A stretch of 64,000 nucleotides of DNA from Marinobacter sediminum (GTDB lineage: Bacteria; Pseudomonadota; Gammaproteobacteria; Pseudomonadales; Oleiphilaceae), in the NCBI RefSeq assembly GCF_016820575.1, contig NZ_JAEMQH010000001.1:372001-436000 (forward strand), written 5' to 3'. The notes under the pieces are model-generated. The model was not told the DNA's origin. It ran no database searches and was given only the letters and a program-made list of their open reading frames with translations. Positions 54,396 through 62,352 of the stretch are shown here, in pieces (position 1 is the stretch's first letter; each line of letters starts with the position of its first letter). The translations under genes and the position numbers were made by a program.

Positions 54396-55391
54396 ATGAC
54401 CACGTTAACCAACCCCACTTCCAGAACCGGCACACCCGGCTGGCTGAAAGCACTGGCAAGCCGGTTCACCGGCGCCGAGCTGGCCCAGTCGGGCAAGCAA
54501 CTGTTGCTGCCGACCATCGGCATCCTGATCTTCCTCGGGTTCTGGCATCTGGCCGCGCCCCAGGTCAACACGTCCCTGGGCGCCTTTCCGGGCCCGGCAC
54601 AAGTCTGGGAGCAGGGCGGTCAGCTCTGGCAGGAACACGCCAACCAACGGGCCCGGGCCGACAAGTTCGTGACCATGCAGGAAGAGCGTAATGCACGCAT
54701 CCTGGCCGATAACCCGGACGCTGACGTCAAAATTCGCGACTATCCGGGCGCCCCCACCTTTCTGGATCAGGTGGTTACCAGCCTGATCACCGTGCTCGCA
54801 GGCTTCCTGCTGGCAACGGCGATTGCAGTGCCTTTGGGCATCGTCTTTGGCTTGAACCGGCACTTCCAGGCGGCGGTCAATCCGCTGATCCAGATCTTCA
54901 AACCGGTATCGCCGCTGGCCTGGCTGCCCCTGGTGACCATGGTGGTCTCGGCTACCTACGTCAGCGACGACCCGATGTTCGAGAAGTCGTTCCTGACTTC
55001 CATGATCACCGTCACCCTGTGCAGCCTTTGGCCCACCCTCATCAACACCAGCGTCGGCGTGGCAGCGGTCAATCCGGATCTGCTCAACGTGTCCCGGGTG
55101 CTGCGCCTGTCGTTCTCGACCCACGTGCGCAAGGTGGTACTGCCGTCGTCGGTACCAATGATTTTCACCGGCCTTCGGGTCTCTCTGGGTATCGCCTGGA
55201 TGGTACTGATTGCCGCGGAAATGCTGGCCCAGAGCCCGGGCCTGGGCAAGTTCGTGTGGGACGAATTTCAGAATGGCAGCAGCCAGTCCCTGAGCCGGAT
55301 CATGGTGGCGGTATTGGCCATCGGTTTTATCGGTTTCCTGCTGGACCGGCTGATGCTGATGATCCAGAAGAAAGTCGCCTGGAATGAATAA
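54396..55391 (+). CDS. nrtB: nitrate ABC transporter permease
   Basis: 331 residues with an N-terminal helix (about 32-45), a roughly 50-residue hydrophilic insert, then five helices and the binding-protein-dependent-transport motif NVSRVLRLSFSTHVRKVVLPSSVPMIFTGLRVSLGIAW. Channel of the nitrate importer. 23 nt after nrtA with GGAG upstream, 11 nt before the ATPase gene. Confidence 0.94.
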   Translation: MTTLTNPTSRTGTPGWLKALASRFTGAELAQSGKQLLLPTIGILIFLGFWHLAAPQVNTSLGAFPGPAQVWEQGGQLWQEHANQRARADKFVTMQEERNARILADNPDADVKIRDYPGAPTFLDQVVTSLITVLAGFLLATAIAVPLGIVFGLNRHFQAAVNPLIQIFKPVSPLAWLPLVTMVVSATYVSDDPMFEKSFLTSMITVTLCSLWPTLINTSVGVAAVNPDLLNVSRVLRLSFSTHVRKVVLPSSVPMIFTGLRVSLGIAWMVLIAAEMLAQSPGLGKFVWDEFQNGSSQSLSRIMVAVLAIGFIGFLLDRLMLMIQKKVAWNE

Positions 55392-55402
55392 CGGAGACCA
55401 TC

Positions 55403-56260
55403 ATGACTAAAGCACATCTGGAATTAACCGGCGTGGAAATGGCCTTTGAGACACCCAAAGGCGCCTTCGTCGCACTCGACAACCTCAACCTGAAAATCAA
55501 GAAGGGCGAGTTTGTGTCCCTGATCGGCCACTCAGGTTGCGGCAAATCCACCGTGCTGAACATTGTCGCCGGCCTGCTACAAGCCTCCAAGGGCGGCTGC
55601 GTTCTGGACGGCCATGAGGTCAACTCGCCGGGCCCAGAGCGGGCGGTGGTGTTTCAGAATCACGCCCTGATGCCCTGGCTGACCGTGTACGAAAACGTGG
55701 AACTGGCGGTACAACAGGTATTCCGCAAGTCCATGGCGAAACAGGAGCGCAAAGACTGGATTCATCACAATTTGGAGCTGGTCAACATGGCCCACGCCGC
55801 CAGCAAGCGGCCGGGAGAGATTTCCGGCGGCATGGCACAGCGGGTGGGCATTGCCCGAGCGCTGGCGATGAAACCCAGCGTATTGCTGATGGATGAGCCG
55901 TTTGGCGCGCTGGATGCCCTGACCCGGGCACACCTGCAGGATTCACTGATGGAAATTCAGCAGGAGCTTAACAACACGGTGATCATGATCACTCACGACG
56001 TGGACGAAGCCGTATTGCTGTCCGACCGCATCATCATGATGACCAACGGCCCGGCTGCCACCGTGGGTGAGGACCTGCGCATCGAGCTGCCGCGGCCACG
56101 AAACCGGGTCACCCTGGCGGACGATCCCACGTATGTGCACTACCGCCAGGAAGTGCTGAAGTTCCTGTACGAGAAACAGCGCAAGCTGGAGAACATCAAA
56201 ACACGCAAAACCCACAGCGCCGAACAGGAAGAGAGCACCGCTCGCGCCGCAGGCGCCTGA
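55403..56260 (+). CDS. nrtC: nitrate ABC transporter ATP-binding protein
   Basis: 285 residues. ABC ATPase with Walker [10 protein letters not shown], signature ISGGMAQR (in place of LSGGQ), Walker [15 protein letters not shown] and switch histidine ITHDVDEAV. It lacks the extra solute-binding domain of cyanobacterial NrtC, so it is single-domain (NrtD-like). Powers nitrate uptake. End overlaps a likely terminator hairpin. Confidence 0.93.
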   Translation: MTKAHLELTGVEMAFETPKGAFVALDNLNLKIKKGEFVSLIGHSGCGKSTVLNIVAGLLQASKGGCVLDGHEVNSPGPERAVVFQNHALMPWLTVYENVELAVQQVFRKSMAKQERKDWIHHNLELVNMAHAASKRPGEISGGMAQRVGIARALAMKPSVLLMDEPFGALDALTRAHLQDSLMEIQQELNNTVIMITHDVDEAVLLSDRIIMMTNGPAATVGEDLRIELPRPRNRVTLADDPTYVHYRQEVLKFLYEKQRKLENIKTRKTHSAEQEESTARAAGA

Positions 56261-56288
56261 GCCTGGTGGCTTTTTCAGGCCGCCTTTT
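56252..56288 (+). terminator. probable terminator of the nrt operon
   Basis: A stem GGCGCCTGA / TCAGGCCGCC with one bulge, followed by T4, starting in the last codons of the ATPase gene and ending before the convergent nasR gene. Confidence 0.5.
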
Positions 56289-56297
56289 CAAACCAGG

Positions 56298-57596
56298 TCA
56301 CTTCAGAACATCGGCCATGGAGACCAGAGCCCGGGCCACCTCGGGCAGCTTCTTGCCCTGGTCCATGGCCAGCTTCCTGAGCACCCGGTGAGCCTCGTTG
56401 TTGTCGATCTTGCGATGTTCCATCAGCAGCAGCACCGCTTTTTCCTGGGTTCTGCGGTCTTCCAGGGCCTCCTTGGCACTCTGCAGTTCGTCGGTCATCT
56501 GCTGCAACCGACGAGTCTGTTCCTGCACCAGATCGAAGATGGAGCGACCAAACTGCTGACCCACGCCCTCACTCTTCCAGGCTTCCCCGGACCGGGCATC
56601 GTCAGCGGAATCGCACAGCACCAGCAGCGGCTGCGCCGGCGGATTCTGTGCGTCCAGTGATGCGATCAGGGTTTCCTGATGGGCCAGGGAGTTCCGGGCC
56701 TCGGCAAAGCGCTCGACACAGCGGATGTGGAAACTGCCCTCAACGGCGTCTTCCACCTTCTTGAGTTCATCCATGCGTTCCGACATCAGCGCAAACCAGC
56801 GATCCGCCAGCCCGGAGTCCAGGGTTTTGTAGCGCCCCACGGAACAGCCGAGCTGACGCAGGCGCTCGATTTCCGTCTCCCGGTCATGGGACCGCAAGGT
56901 CTGCCACAAGGCACGACTGTCGTCGTCGGCAAAGCTGACAAACACCTCAAAACAGCGTTCCTGTGCTTCAACCAGGTGCGTCATGCGCTTGGATAGTGCA
57001 CTGTCGAAGCCGCCACTGGAGAACCCGGCGGAACCCACGGCACGCTCCTGGCCACAGAACTCCTTACCGTTCATCAGGTGCACCATGGCCACCAGCAGAC
57101 CGGCCAGGGACGGATCAACCGCGGTATCGGCGGCCTCAAACACCACCGTAATCAAGGCGTGGATCAGGTTGCCATAAGCCTCGGTGGCTTCCGCCGCCGA
57201 CACCGCCTGCCCGGCCACCTGGGACCGTAAGGCCGACAACTGCTGCAAGCCGTGCAGGGCAGTGGCGAGATGGTTCAACAGGTGGCTGCTGACCGGGTGA
57301 GCCGTCAGCGCCTCCTGAACCTCGGCCAAGGCCTGCTCGAACAGCTCCGTCAGCCGATCAGAGTCCTGGATCATCGCTTCCCGTTCGTCGGCGAATTTGT
57401 CGCCACCCGAGCCCAGAAACACGTTGGAAGCGCCCCGCTCACGCTGCAGGCCGTGCACCAGGTTACTGATGCTCTGCACCACCTTGCCCATCTGCAGAAA
57501 GTACTGGAGGTTCATCAGTTCGCATTGCCGGGATGCAATCAGGAAGTCCGCGGCGGTGGGTGGTTTGGGGTTGTGCTGCTGTCGCTTGGCGTTCAT
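56298..57596 (-). CDS. nasR: nitrate/nitrite-sensing antiterminator with NIT and ANTAR domains
   Basis: 432 residues. An N-terminal NIT (nitrate/nitrite-sensing) helical domain (about 30-300; NLVHGLQRERGASNVFLGSGG is the family hallmark), and a C-terminal ANTAR RNA-binding domain (about 365-425: LQSAKEALEDRRTQEKAVLLLMEHRKIDNNEAHRVLRKLAMDQGKKLPEVARALV). In Klebsiella, NasR binds a two-hexaloop leader when nitrate or nitrite is present and prevents termination of nasF. Here it lies between the nrt and nir operons, each with such a leader. It is divergent from the nir leader and convergent with nrtC. The start is an ATG with GGGAGAACTTCC upstream. Confidence 0.95.
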   Translation of the reverse strand: MNAKRQQHNPKPPTAADFLIASRQCELMNLQYFLQMGKVVQSISNLVHGLQRERGASNVFLGSGGDKFADEREAMIQDSDRLTELFEQALAEVQEALTAHPVSSHLLNHLATALHGLQQLSALRSQVAGQAVSAAEATEAYGNLIHALITVVFEAADTAVDPSLAGLLVAMVHLMNGKEFCGQERAVGSAGFSSGGFDSALSKRMTHLVEAQERCFEVFVSFADDDSRALWQTLRSHDRETEIERLRQLGCSVGRYKTLDSGLADRWFALMSERMDELKKVEDAVEGSFHIRCVERFAEARNSLAHQETLIASLDAQNPPAQPLLVLCDSADDARSGEAWKSEGVGQQFGRSIFDLVQEQTRRLQQMTDELQSAKEALEDRRTQEKAVLLLMEHRKIDNNEAHRVLRKLAMDQGKKLPEVARALVSMADVLK

Positions 57597-57775
57597 GGAA
57601 GTTCTCCCGGCACTGGCCGTGCTGTCTCAATAGCAATAACCGCAGCAATAACTACGCCAGAGGAAGCCTCAAAGTCGTGCAAAACGCCCCAGCACGGGGC
57701 AGTTAACCCTGCCAGAAAGCCCCAGCACATCCACCTGAAATCAGTATCTATCTGATTTAATTAGACTTAAAAAAC

Positions 57776-57791
57776 TGGCACGAAGATCGCA
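57776..57791 (+). promoter_or_regulatory. sigma-54 promoter of the nir operon
   Basis: TGGCACG-AAGA-TCGCA, consensus -24 with CG, and a -12 with one mismatch (TCGCA for TTGCA) at exact spacing. A GCAC-TGGCC-GTGC inverted repeat upstream near 57612 has a 5-bp spacer rather than 7, so is a weaker NtrC candidate. Confidence 0.7.
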
Positions 57792-57842
57792 ATGTCTTTG
57801 GCAAGGATGAACGTCCCGGCCAAGGATTCGGCCGGACCATCA

Positions 57843-57911
57843 GATCATTGTTGTTGGCATTGGCGCCGGACCATCGATTCCCCTCGGGGATGCGATGCTC
57901 CGGCTTTTTTT
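57843..57911 (+). ncRNA. ANTAR/NasR-type antitermination leader of the nir operon
   Basis: P2 TTGGC [ATTGGC] GCCGG (57854-57869) has a hexaloop with A at 1 and G at 4. The terminator (57865-57904, ending T7 at 57905-57911) starts exactly at the P2 3' arm. The P1 loop ATTGTT is present as in the nrt leader (57847-57852) but its flanks pair poorly; a separate strong hairpin CCGGCC [AAGGATTC] GGCCGG lies upstream (57816-57835) and may serve instead. The 14-mer TCAGATCATTGTTG is shared with the nrt leader. Confidence 0.72.
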
Positions 57912-57950
57912 GTGGGTTCAGGAAAAGGTTCAGGAAATCGGAGCGCGGCT

Positions 57951-59195
57951 ATGGCCAGGACTAAGAACGGAAACAGGGAGCGCACCTTGGTGGTTTGCGG
58001 CCACGGCATGGTAGCGCAGCGCTTTCTGGAAGAACTGATGGCCCGGGCGCCAGTGCCTTACCAGAGCATCATTGTCTTCAACGGCGAGAGCCGGCCGGCC
58101 TATAACCGCATCCAGCTTTCGGCGCTTTTGAGCGGTGATGCCGATGAGGACAGCCTGATACTGAAGCCCGACGACTGGTTCGCCAGCCACGGCATCCGGG
58201 TGCATCACGGCGAGCCGATCCGCGCCATCAACCGCCAGGAACGCACCGTGACCACCCTGACCGGTCGCAGCCAGCATTACGACACTCTGGTACTGGCTAC
58301 CGGCTCCCGGCCAGGGCAACTGGGGCTCCCGGGTGAAGACCTGGACGGTGTCCGCTACTTCCGGGACATCAACGACACCCGGACATTGATCGAGCAAAGC
58401 GAAACCCGGCAGCGCGCGGTCGTGGTCGGCGGCGGATTTCTGGGCCTGGAGGCAGCCGCCGGCCTGCAAAGTCGCGGCATGGCCGTCACCCTGCTGCACC
58501 GCAGTAACCACCTGTTAAACCGGCAGCTGGATACCGTGGGCGGCCAACTGTTGGCCGAGGCACTGGAACGCAAGGGCCTGAACATTCTTACCGGCACCGC
58601 GCTGCTTCAGCTGCTGGGCCGGGATCGGGTCCGGGCCGTGCAACTGAGTGACCAGACCCTGATCAGCACCGATCTGGTGGTCATCGCCACCGGCATAGTG
58701 CCAAACCGGGAACTGGCCGAGGCCGCGGACCTGGACTGCGGCCGGGGCATCCGGGTGAACCCGCAGCTGCGCACCAGCGACCCTGACATCTACGCCTTGG
58801 GGGAGTGCTGTGAACTGGGCAACGAAACCTTTGGCCTGGTGGAGCCCGGCTACCAACAGGCCCGGATACTCGCCCGGGTGCTTACCGACGACAGCGGTGC
58901 GGCCGGGTGGGCCCCATCGGTCATCGCCACCCGGCTCAAGATCAGCGACGTGCCGGTGTTTTCATGCGGTCAGCAGGCTCCGGACGAGGCCACCGAATCG
59001 CTGATCTTCCGGGATTTCGACACCGGCAGTTACAGCCATCTACTGGTCCGCGACAACCGCCTGATCGGTGTGGTGCTGATTGGCAACACCAACCAGGGTC
59101 CCTGGTACCAGGAGCTGATCACCGACCACACCGACATTACCGGCATTCGCGCCCAACTGCCCTTTGGCAAACCATTTTGTGAGGCGGCGGCCTGA
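57951..59195 (+). CDS. NAD(P)/FAD-dependent oxidoreductase of the nir operon
   Basis: 414 residues. FAD-binding fold with GHGMVAQRFLEEL, ATGSRPGQLGLPG, the second dinucleotide site VVVGGGFLGLEAAAGLQSRG and the FAD-closing DIYALGECCELG. It resembles the N-terminal FAD domain of NirB and rubredoxin reductases. It may pass electrons to nitrate reductase NasA (a NasB-like role) since no separate nasB is present. Start ATG 57951 has GGAG 7 nt upstream; the longer open frame crosses the leader. 27 nt before nirB. Confidence 0.9.
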   Translation: MARTKNGNRERTLVVCGHGMVAQRFLEELMARAPVPYQSIIVFNGESRPAYNRIQLSALLSGDADEDSLILKPDDWFASHGIRVHHGEPIRAINRQERTVTTLTGRSQHYDTLVLATGSRPGQLGLPGEDLDGVRYFRDINDTRTLIEQSETRQRAVVVGGGFLGLEAAAGLQSRGMAVTLLHRSNHLLNRQLDTVGGQLLAEALERKGLNILTGTALLQLLGRDRVRAVQLSDQTLISTDLVVIATGIVPNRELAEAADLDCGRGIRVNPQLRTSDPDIYALGECCELGNETFGLVEPGYQQARILARVLTDDSGAAGWAPSVIATRLKISDVPVFSCGQQAPDEATESLIFRDFDTGSYSHLLVRDNRLIGVVLIGNTNQGPWYQELITDHTDITGIRAQLPFGKPFCEAAA

Positions 59196-59222
59196 GCCGC
59201 TGCCAGGAGAGAGGACATCACC

Positions 59223-61730
59223 ATGAGCAAGAAAACCCTGATCGTCGTTGGCAATGGCATGGTTGGCCACCACTTCCTTGAACAGCTGGTCGCCAGCCCT
59301 GCCGCCGCAGACTACGACATCCTGGTCTTTGGCGAAGAGAAACAGCTGGCCTATGACCGGGTGCACCTGTCGGAGTACTTTGCCGGTTCCACTCACGCCG
59401 ATCTCGCCATGGGCACAGCAGACTGGTACACCGAACAAGGCATCCAACTGCTGCTGAACGAGCCAGTCACGGGTCTGGATCGCGACCAGCGCACGGTGAC
59501 CACTCCCAAGGGCGACTACCACTACGACGAGCTGGTGCTGGCCACCGGCTCCTACCCGTTCGTGCCACCCATTGAGGGAAGAGAGCATCCCCACTGCTTT
59601 GTCTACCGCACCCTGGAAGACCTGGATGCTATCCGTGCCAGCGCCCAGGCCGGCAAGTCCGGCGTGGTGGTCGGCGGCGGCCTGCTGGGTCTCGAAGCGG
59701 CCAATGCCCTCAAAAGCCTGGGCCTGCAGGCCCATGTGGTGGAGTTTGCACCCCGGCTGATGCCGGTACAACTGGACACCGACGGCGGCGCGCTGCTGCG
59801 CCACAAGATCGAAGAGCTGGGTGTGCAGGTACACACCGAAAAGGCCACCACCGCCATTGTTGCCGGTGAAGAAGCTCGCCTGCGCATGAACTTCAGCGAT
59901 GACAGCCACCTGGAAACCGATCTGATCGTGTTCTCCGCCGGCATCCGGCCCCAGGATGCCCTGGCCCGCAGCAGCGGCCTTGAGGTAGGCGAACGCGGGG
60001 GCATCGTGGTCAACGACCAGTGCACCACCTCGGACCCGCACATCCACGCCATCGGCGAGTGTGCGCTCTGGGATCAGCGCATTTTCGGCCTGGTCGCCCC
60101 CGGCTACACCATGGCCCGCACCCTGGCGTCGGTGCTGAACGGCGATCAGGAGGCCGCGTTCACCGGCGCCGACATGAGCACCAAACTGAAACTGCTGGGC
60201 GTCGATGTGGGCTCCATCGGCGATGCCCACGGCCAGACTCCGGGCGCCCGCAACATCCGCTTCAACGACGAACAAATCGGCCACTACCGCCGCATGGTGA
60301 TCAGCGAGGATGGCAAGAAACTGCTCGGCGCCATCCTGGTAGGCGACAACAGTCACTACGACACCCTGCTGCAATACGCCCTCAATGGCATTGCCCTGCC
60401 GGACAACCCGGAAACCCTGATCCTGCCGGAGAGCCAGGGCGGTGCCCCGGCCCTGGGCCCGGATGCCCTGCCGGAAACGGCGTCGATCTGTTCCTGCCAC
60501 AACGTCACCAAGGGCGACATCTGTGGCGCCATTGACGCCGGCTGCGGCGACCTCGGCAGCGTCAAGGCCGAAACCAAGGCCAGTACCGGCTGTGGCGGCT
60601 GCACCGCGTTGCTGAAAAACGTGGTCGACAGCGAACTGGAAAAACGCGGCGTGGAGGTCAGCAAGGACCTGTGCGAGCACTTCCCGTACAGCCGCCAGGA
60701 GCTGTTCCACCTGGTGAAGGTGAACGGCATTCGTACCTTTTCCACTCTGATCCGGCAGCACGGCCGTGGTCACGGCTGCGACATCTGCAAGCCGGCGGTG
60801 GGCTCCATTCTGGCCAGCTGCTGGAACGAACACATCCTGGCCACCGACCATGTGCCACTGCAGGACACCAACGACACCTTCATGGCCAACATGCAGAAGA
60901 ACGGCACCTATTCCATCGTGCCGCGTATTCCCGGTGGCGAGATCACCCCGGACAAGCTGATTGTGCTGGGTGAGGTGGCCAAGCAATACAACCTGTACAC
61001 CAAGATCACCGGCGGTCAGAGGGTCGACCTGTTTGGCGCCACCTTGAGTGAGCTGCCGGAGATCTGGGAACAGCTGATCGCTGCCGGCTTTGAAACCGGT
61101 CACGCCTACGGCAAGTCCCTGCGTACGGTGAAATCCTGTGTCGGCAGCACCTGGTGCCGTTACGGCGTGCAGGACAGTGTGGGCATGGCGATCCGTCTGG
61201 AGGATCGCTACAAGGGCCTAAGGGCACCGCACAAGGTCAAGATGGCGGTCTCCGGCTGTACTCGGGAGTGCGCCGAGGCCCAGAGCAAGGATTTCGGGGT
61301 GATCGCCACGGAGAACGGCTGGAATCTGTATGTCTGTGGCAATGGTGGCATGCGTCCGCGCCACGCCGATCTGTTTGCTACCGACCTTTCAGACGAGGAA
61401 CTGATCCGCACCATCGATCGGGTGGTGATGCTCTATGTCCGCACCGCCGATCGGCTGCAGCGCACCAGTGTCTGGATGGAGAATCTGGAAGGTGGCCTGG
61501 AGTACCTGAAGCAGGTGGTGCTGGAGGACAGTTTGGGGATCTGTGCGGAACTGGAGGAGCACATGGACGGCATTGTTGGCACTTATCAGTGTGAGTGGAA
61601 GACGGCGGTGGAGGATCCGGAGAAGCGCAAGCGGTTCCGGGAGTTTGTGAATGCGCCGGAGAAGAAGGATCCGGTGCAGCAGTGGACGACGGAGCGGGAT
61701 CAGCGGCGGCCGGTGCTTGAGTCGGCCTAG
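59223..61730 (+). CDS. nirB: NADH-dependent nitrite reductase large subunit
   Basis: 835 residues. FAD- and NAD-binding domains (GNGMVGHHFLEQL; GVVVGGGLLGLEAANAL; HAIGECALWD), a BFD-like [2Fe-2S] domain (CSCHNVTKGDI...TGCGGC), a sulfite/nitrite reductase ferredoxin-like half domain, and the siroheme/[4Fe-4S] site with C639 and C645 (KSCVGSTWC) and C679 and C683 (SGCTREC). Reduces nitrite to ammonia in the cytoplasm with NADH. Second gene of the nir operon; strong ribosome site (AGGAGAGAGG upstream). Confidence 0.97.
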   Translation: MSKKTLIVVGNGMVGHHFLEQLVASPAAADYDILVFGEEKQLAYDRVHLSEYFAGSTHADLAMGTADWYTEQGIQLLLNEPVTGLDRDQRTVTTPKGDYHYDELVLATGSYPFVPPIEGREHPHCFVYRTLEDLDAIRASAQAGKSGVVVGGGLLGLEAANALKSLGLQAHVVEFAPRLMPVQLDTDGGALLRHKIEELGVQVHTEKATTAIVAGEEARLRMNFSDDSHLETDLIVFSAGIRPQDALARSSGLEVGERGGIVVNDQCTTSDPHIHAIGECALWDQRIFGLVAPGYTMARTLASVLNGDQEAAFTGADMSTKLKLLGVDVGSIGDAHGQTPGARNIRFNDEQIGHYRRMVISEDGKKLLGAILVGDNSHYDTLLQYALNGIALPDNPETLILPESQGGAPALGPDALPETASICSCHNVTKGDICGAIDAGCGDLGSVKAETKASTGCGGCTALLKNVVDSELEKRGVEVSKDLCEHFPYSRQELFHLVKVNGIRTFSTLIRQHGRGHGCDICKPAVGSILASCWNEHILATDHVPLQDTNDTFMANMQKNGTYSIVPRIPGGEITPDKLIVLGEVAKQYNLYTKITGGQRVDLFGATLSELPEIWEQLIAAGFETGHAYGKSLRTVKSCVGSTWCRYGVQDSVGMAIRLEDRYKGLRAPHKVKMAVSGCTRECAEAQSKDFGVIATENGWNLYVCGNGGMRPRHADLFATDLSDEELIRTIDRVVMLYVRTADRLQRTSVWMENLEGGLEYLKQVVLEDSLGICAELEEHMDGIVGTYQCEWKTAVEDPEKRKRFREFVNAPEKKDPVQQWTTERDQRRPVLESA

Positions 61731-61751
61731 CCTTTTGATTTTGGGGGGGTG

Positions 61752-61848
61752 GAGCGAGGGGCATGGGGGTATTTTTCTTCTGGGAAAATAACTCGCTTCG
61801 CTCAGACATCTTTTCCCTGACAGAAAAGTACCCCCATTCCCCTCACTC
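61752..61848. repeat. 97-bp imperfect inverted repeat between nirB and nirD
   Basis: Arms of 37-38 bp at 61752-61788 and 61811-61848, about 80% complementary, with a 22-bp loop (containing ACTCGCTTCGCTCAG). The arms hold G-rich and T-rich blocks (GAGGGG...GGGGGTA...GGGAAAA). It would form a long hairpin in the nirB-nirD message. Its composition differs from neighbouring coding sequence and it resembles a small mobile or REP-type element. It may limit nirD expression relative to nirB. Confidence 0.75.
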
Positions 61849-61894
61849 ACAGAACTTTCGGATATCGACAGCTAGGAATCAAAGGAGCAAAACT

Positions 61895-62263
61895 ATGAAA
61901 GCTCGGACTTGTTGGGAAGCGGTTTGTACGGTTGAGGACCTGGTGCCAGAATCAGGCATTGCGGTCTGGACCGCAGCGGGGCCGGTGGCGGTGTTTTACC
62001 TGCCGCATCGGCTGCCGGCGTTGTTTGCTATCAGTCACACCGATCCGTTCAGCGGTGCCAATGTGCTGGCCCGGGGGCTCACCGGTGATCTCAAAGGTCA
62101 GCCGGTGGTGGCCTCGCCGTTGTACAAGCAGCACTTCAACCTGGTGACCGGCCAGTGCCTGGAGGACGAGGCGGTGTCGGTTCAGACTTACCCGGTGTTG
62201 TTGGACGGCAATGAAATCCGGCTCGAGGTTCCGGTCAAGCAGTCTGAAACCGAGGCGGCCTGA
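61895..62263 (+). CDS. nirD: nitrite reductase small subunit
   Basis: 122 residues of the NirD family, a Rieske-like fold that, as usual for NirD, lacks the cluster-binding Cys/His pairs (CWEAVCTVEDLVPESGIAVW; SPLYKQHFNLVTGQCLED). Partner of NirB. Start ATG 61895 has AAAGGAG 7-8 nt upstream; the longer frame to 61763 runs through the inverted repeat and is not coding. Separated from nirB by 164 bp, unusually long for this pair. Confidence 0.94.
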   Translation: MKARTCWEAVCTVEDLVPESGIAVWTAAGPVAVFYLPHRLPALFAISHTDPFSGANVLARGLTGDLKGQPVVASPLYKQHFNLVTGQCLEDEAVSVQTYPVLLDGNEIRLEVPVKQSETEAA

Positions 62264-62352
62264 TCCGGGTTCGACGATTTACCGAGCAGTGACTTCTCAG
62301 GGTGTTTTTCTCGTGTAAGATCAGGGCAAACACTAAGAACAAGGATGCCTCT

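Noticed and set aside
57608-57625. NtrC enhancer before nir (GCAC-TGGCC-GTGC)
   Set aside because: Spacer is 5 bp rather than the 7 bp of known NtrC sites; noted only as a weak candidate.
57792-57950. N-terminal extension of the nir oxidoreductase through the leader
   Set aside because: The segment holds a terminator and hairpins, the translation is unlike the family, and ATG 57951 has a good ribosome site.
59040-61103. 687-codon open frame antisense to nirB
   Set aside because: Mirror of nirB codon bias; no ribosome site and low-complexity translation.
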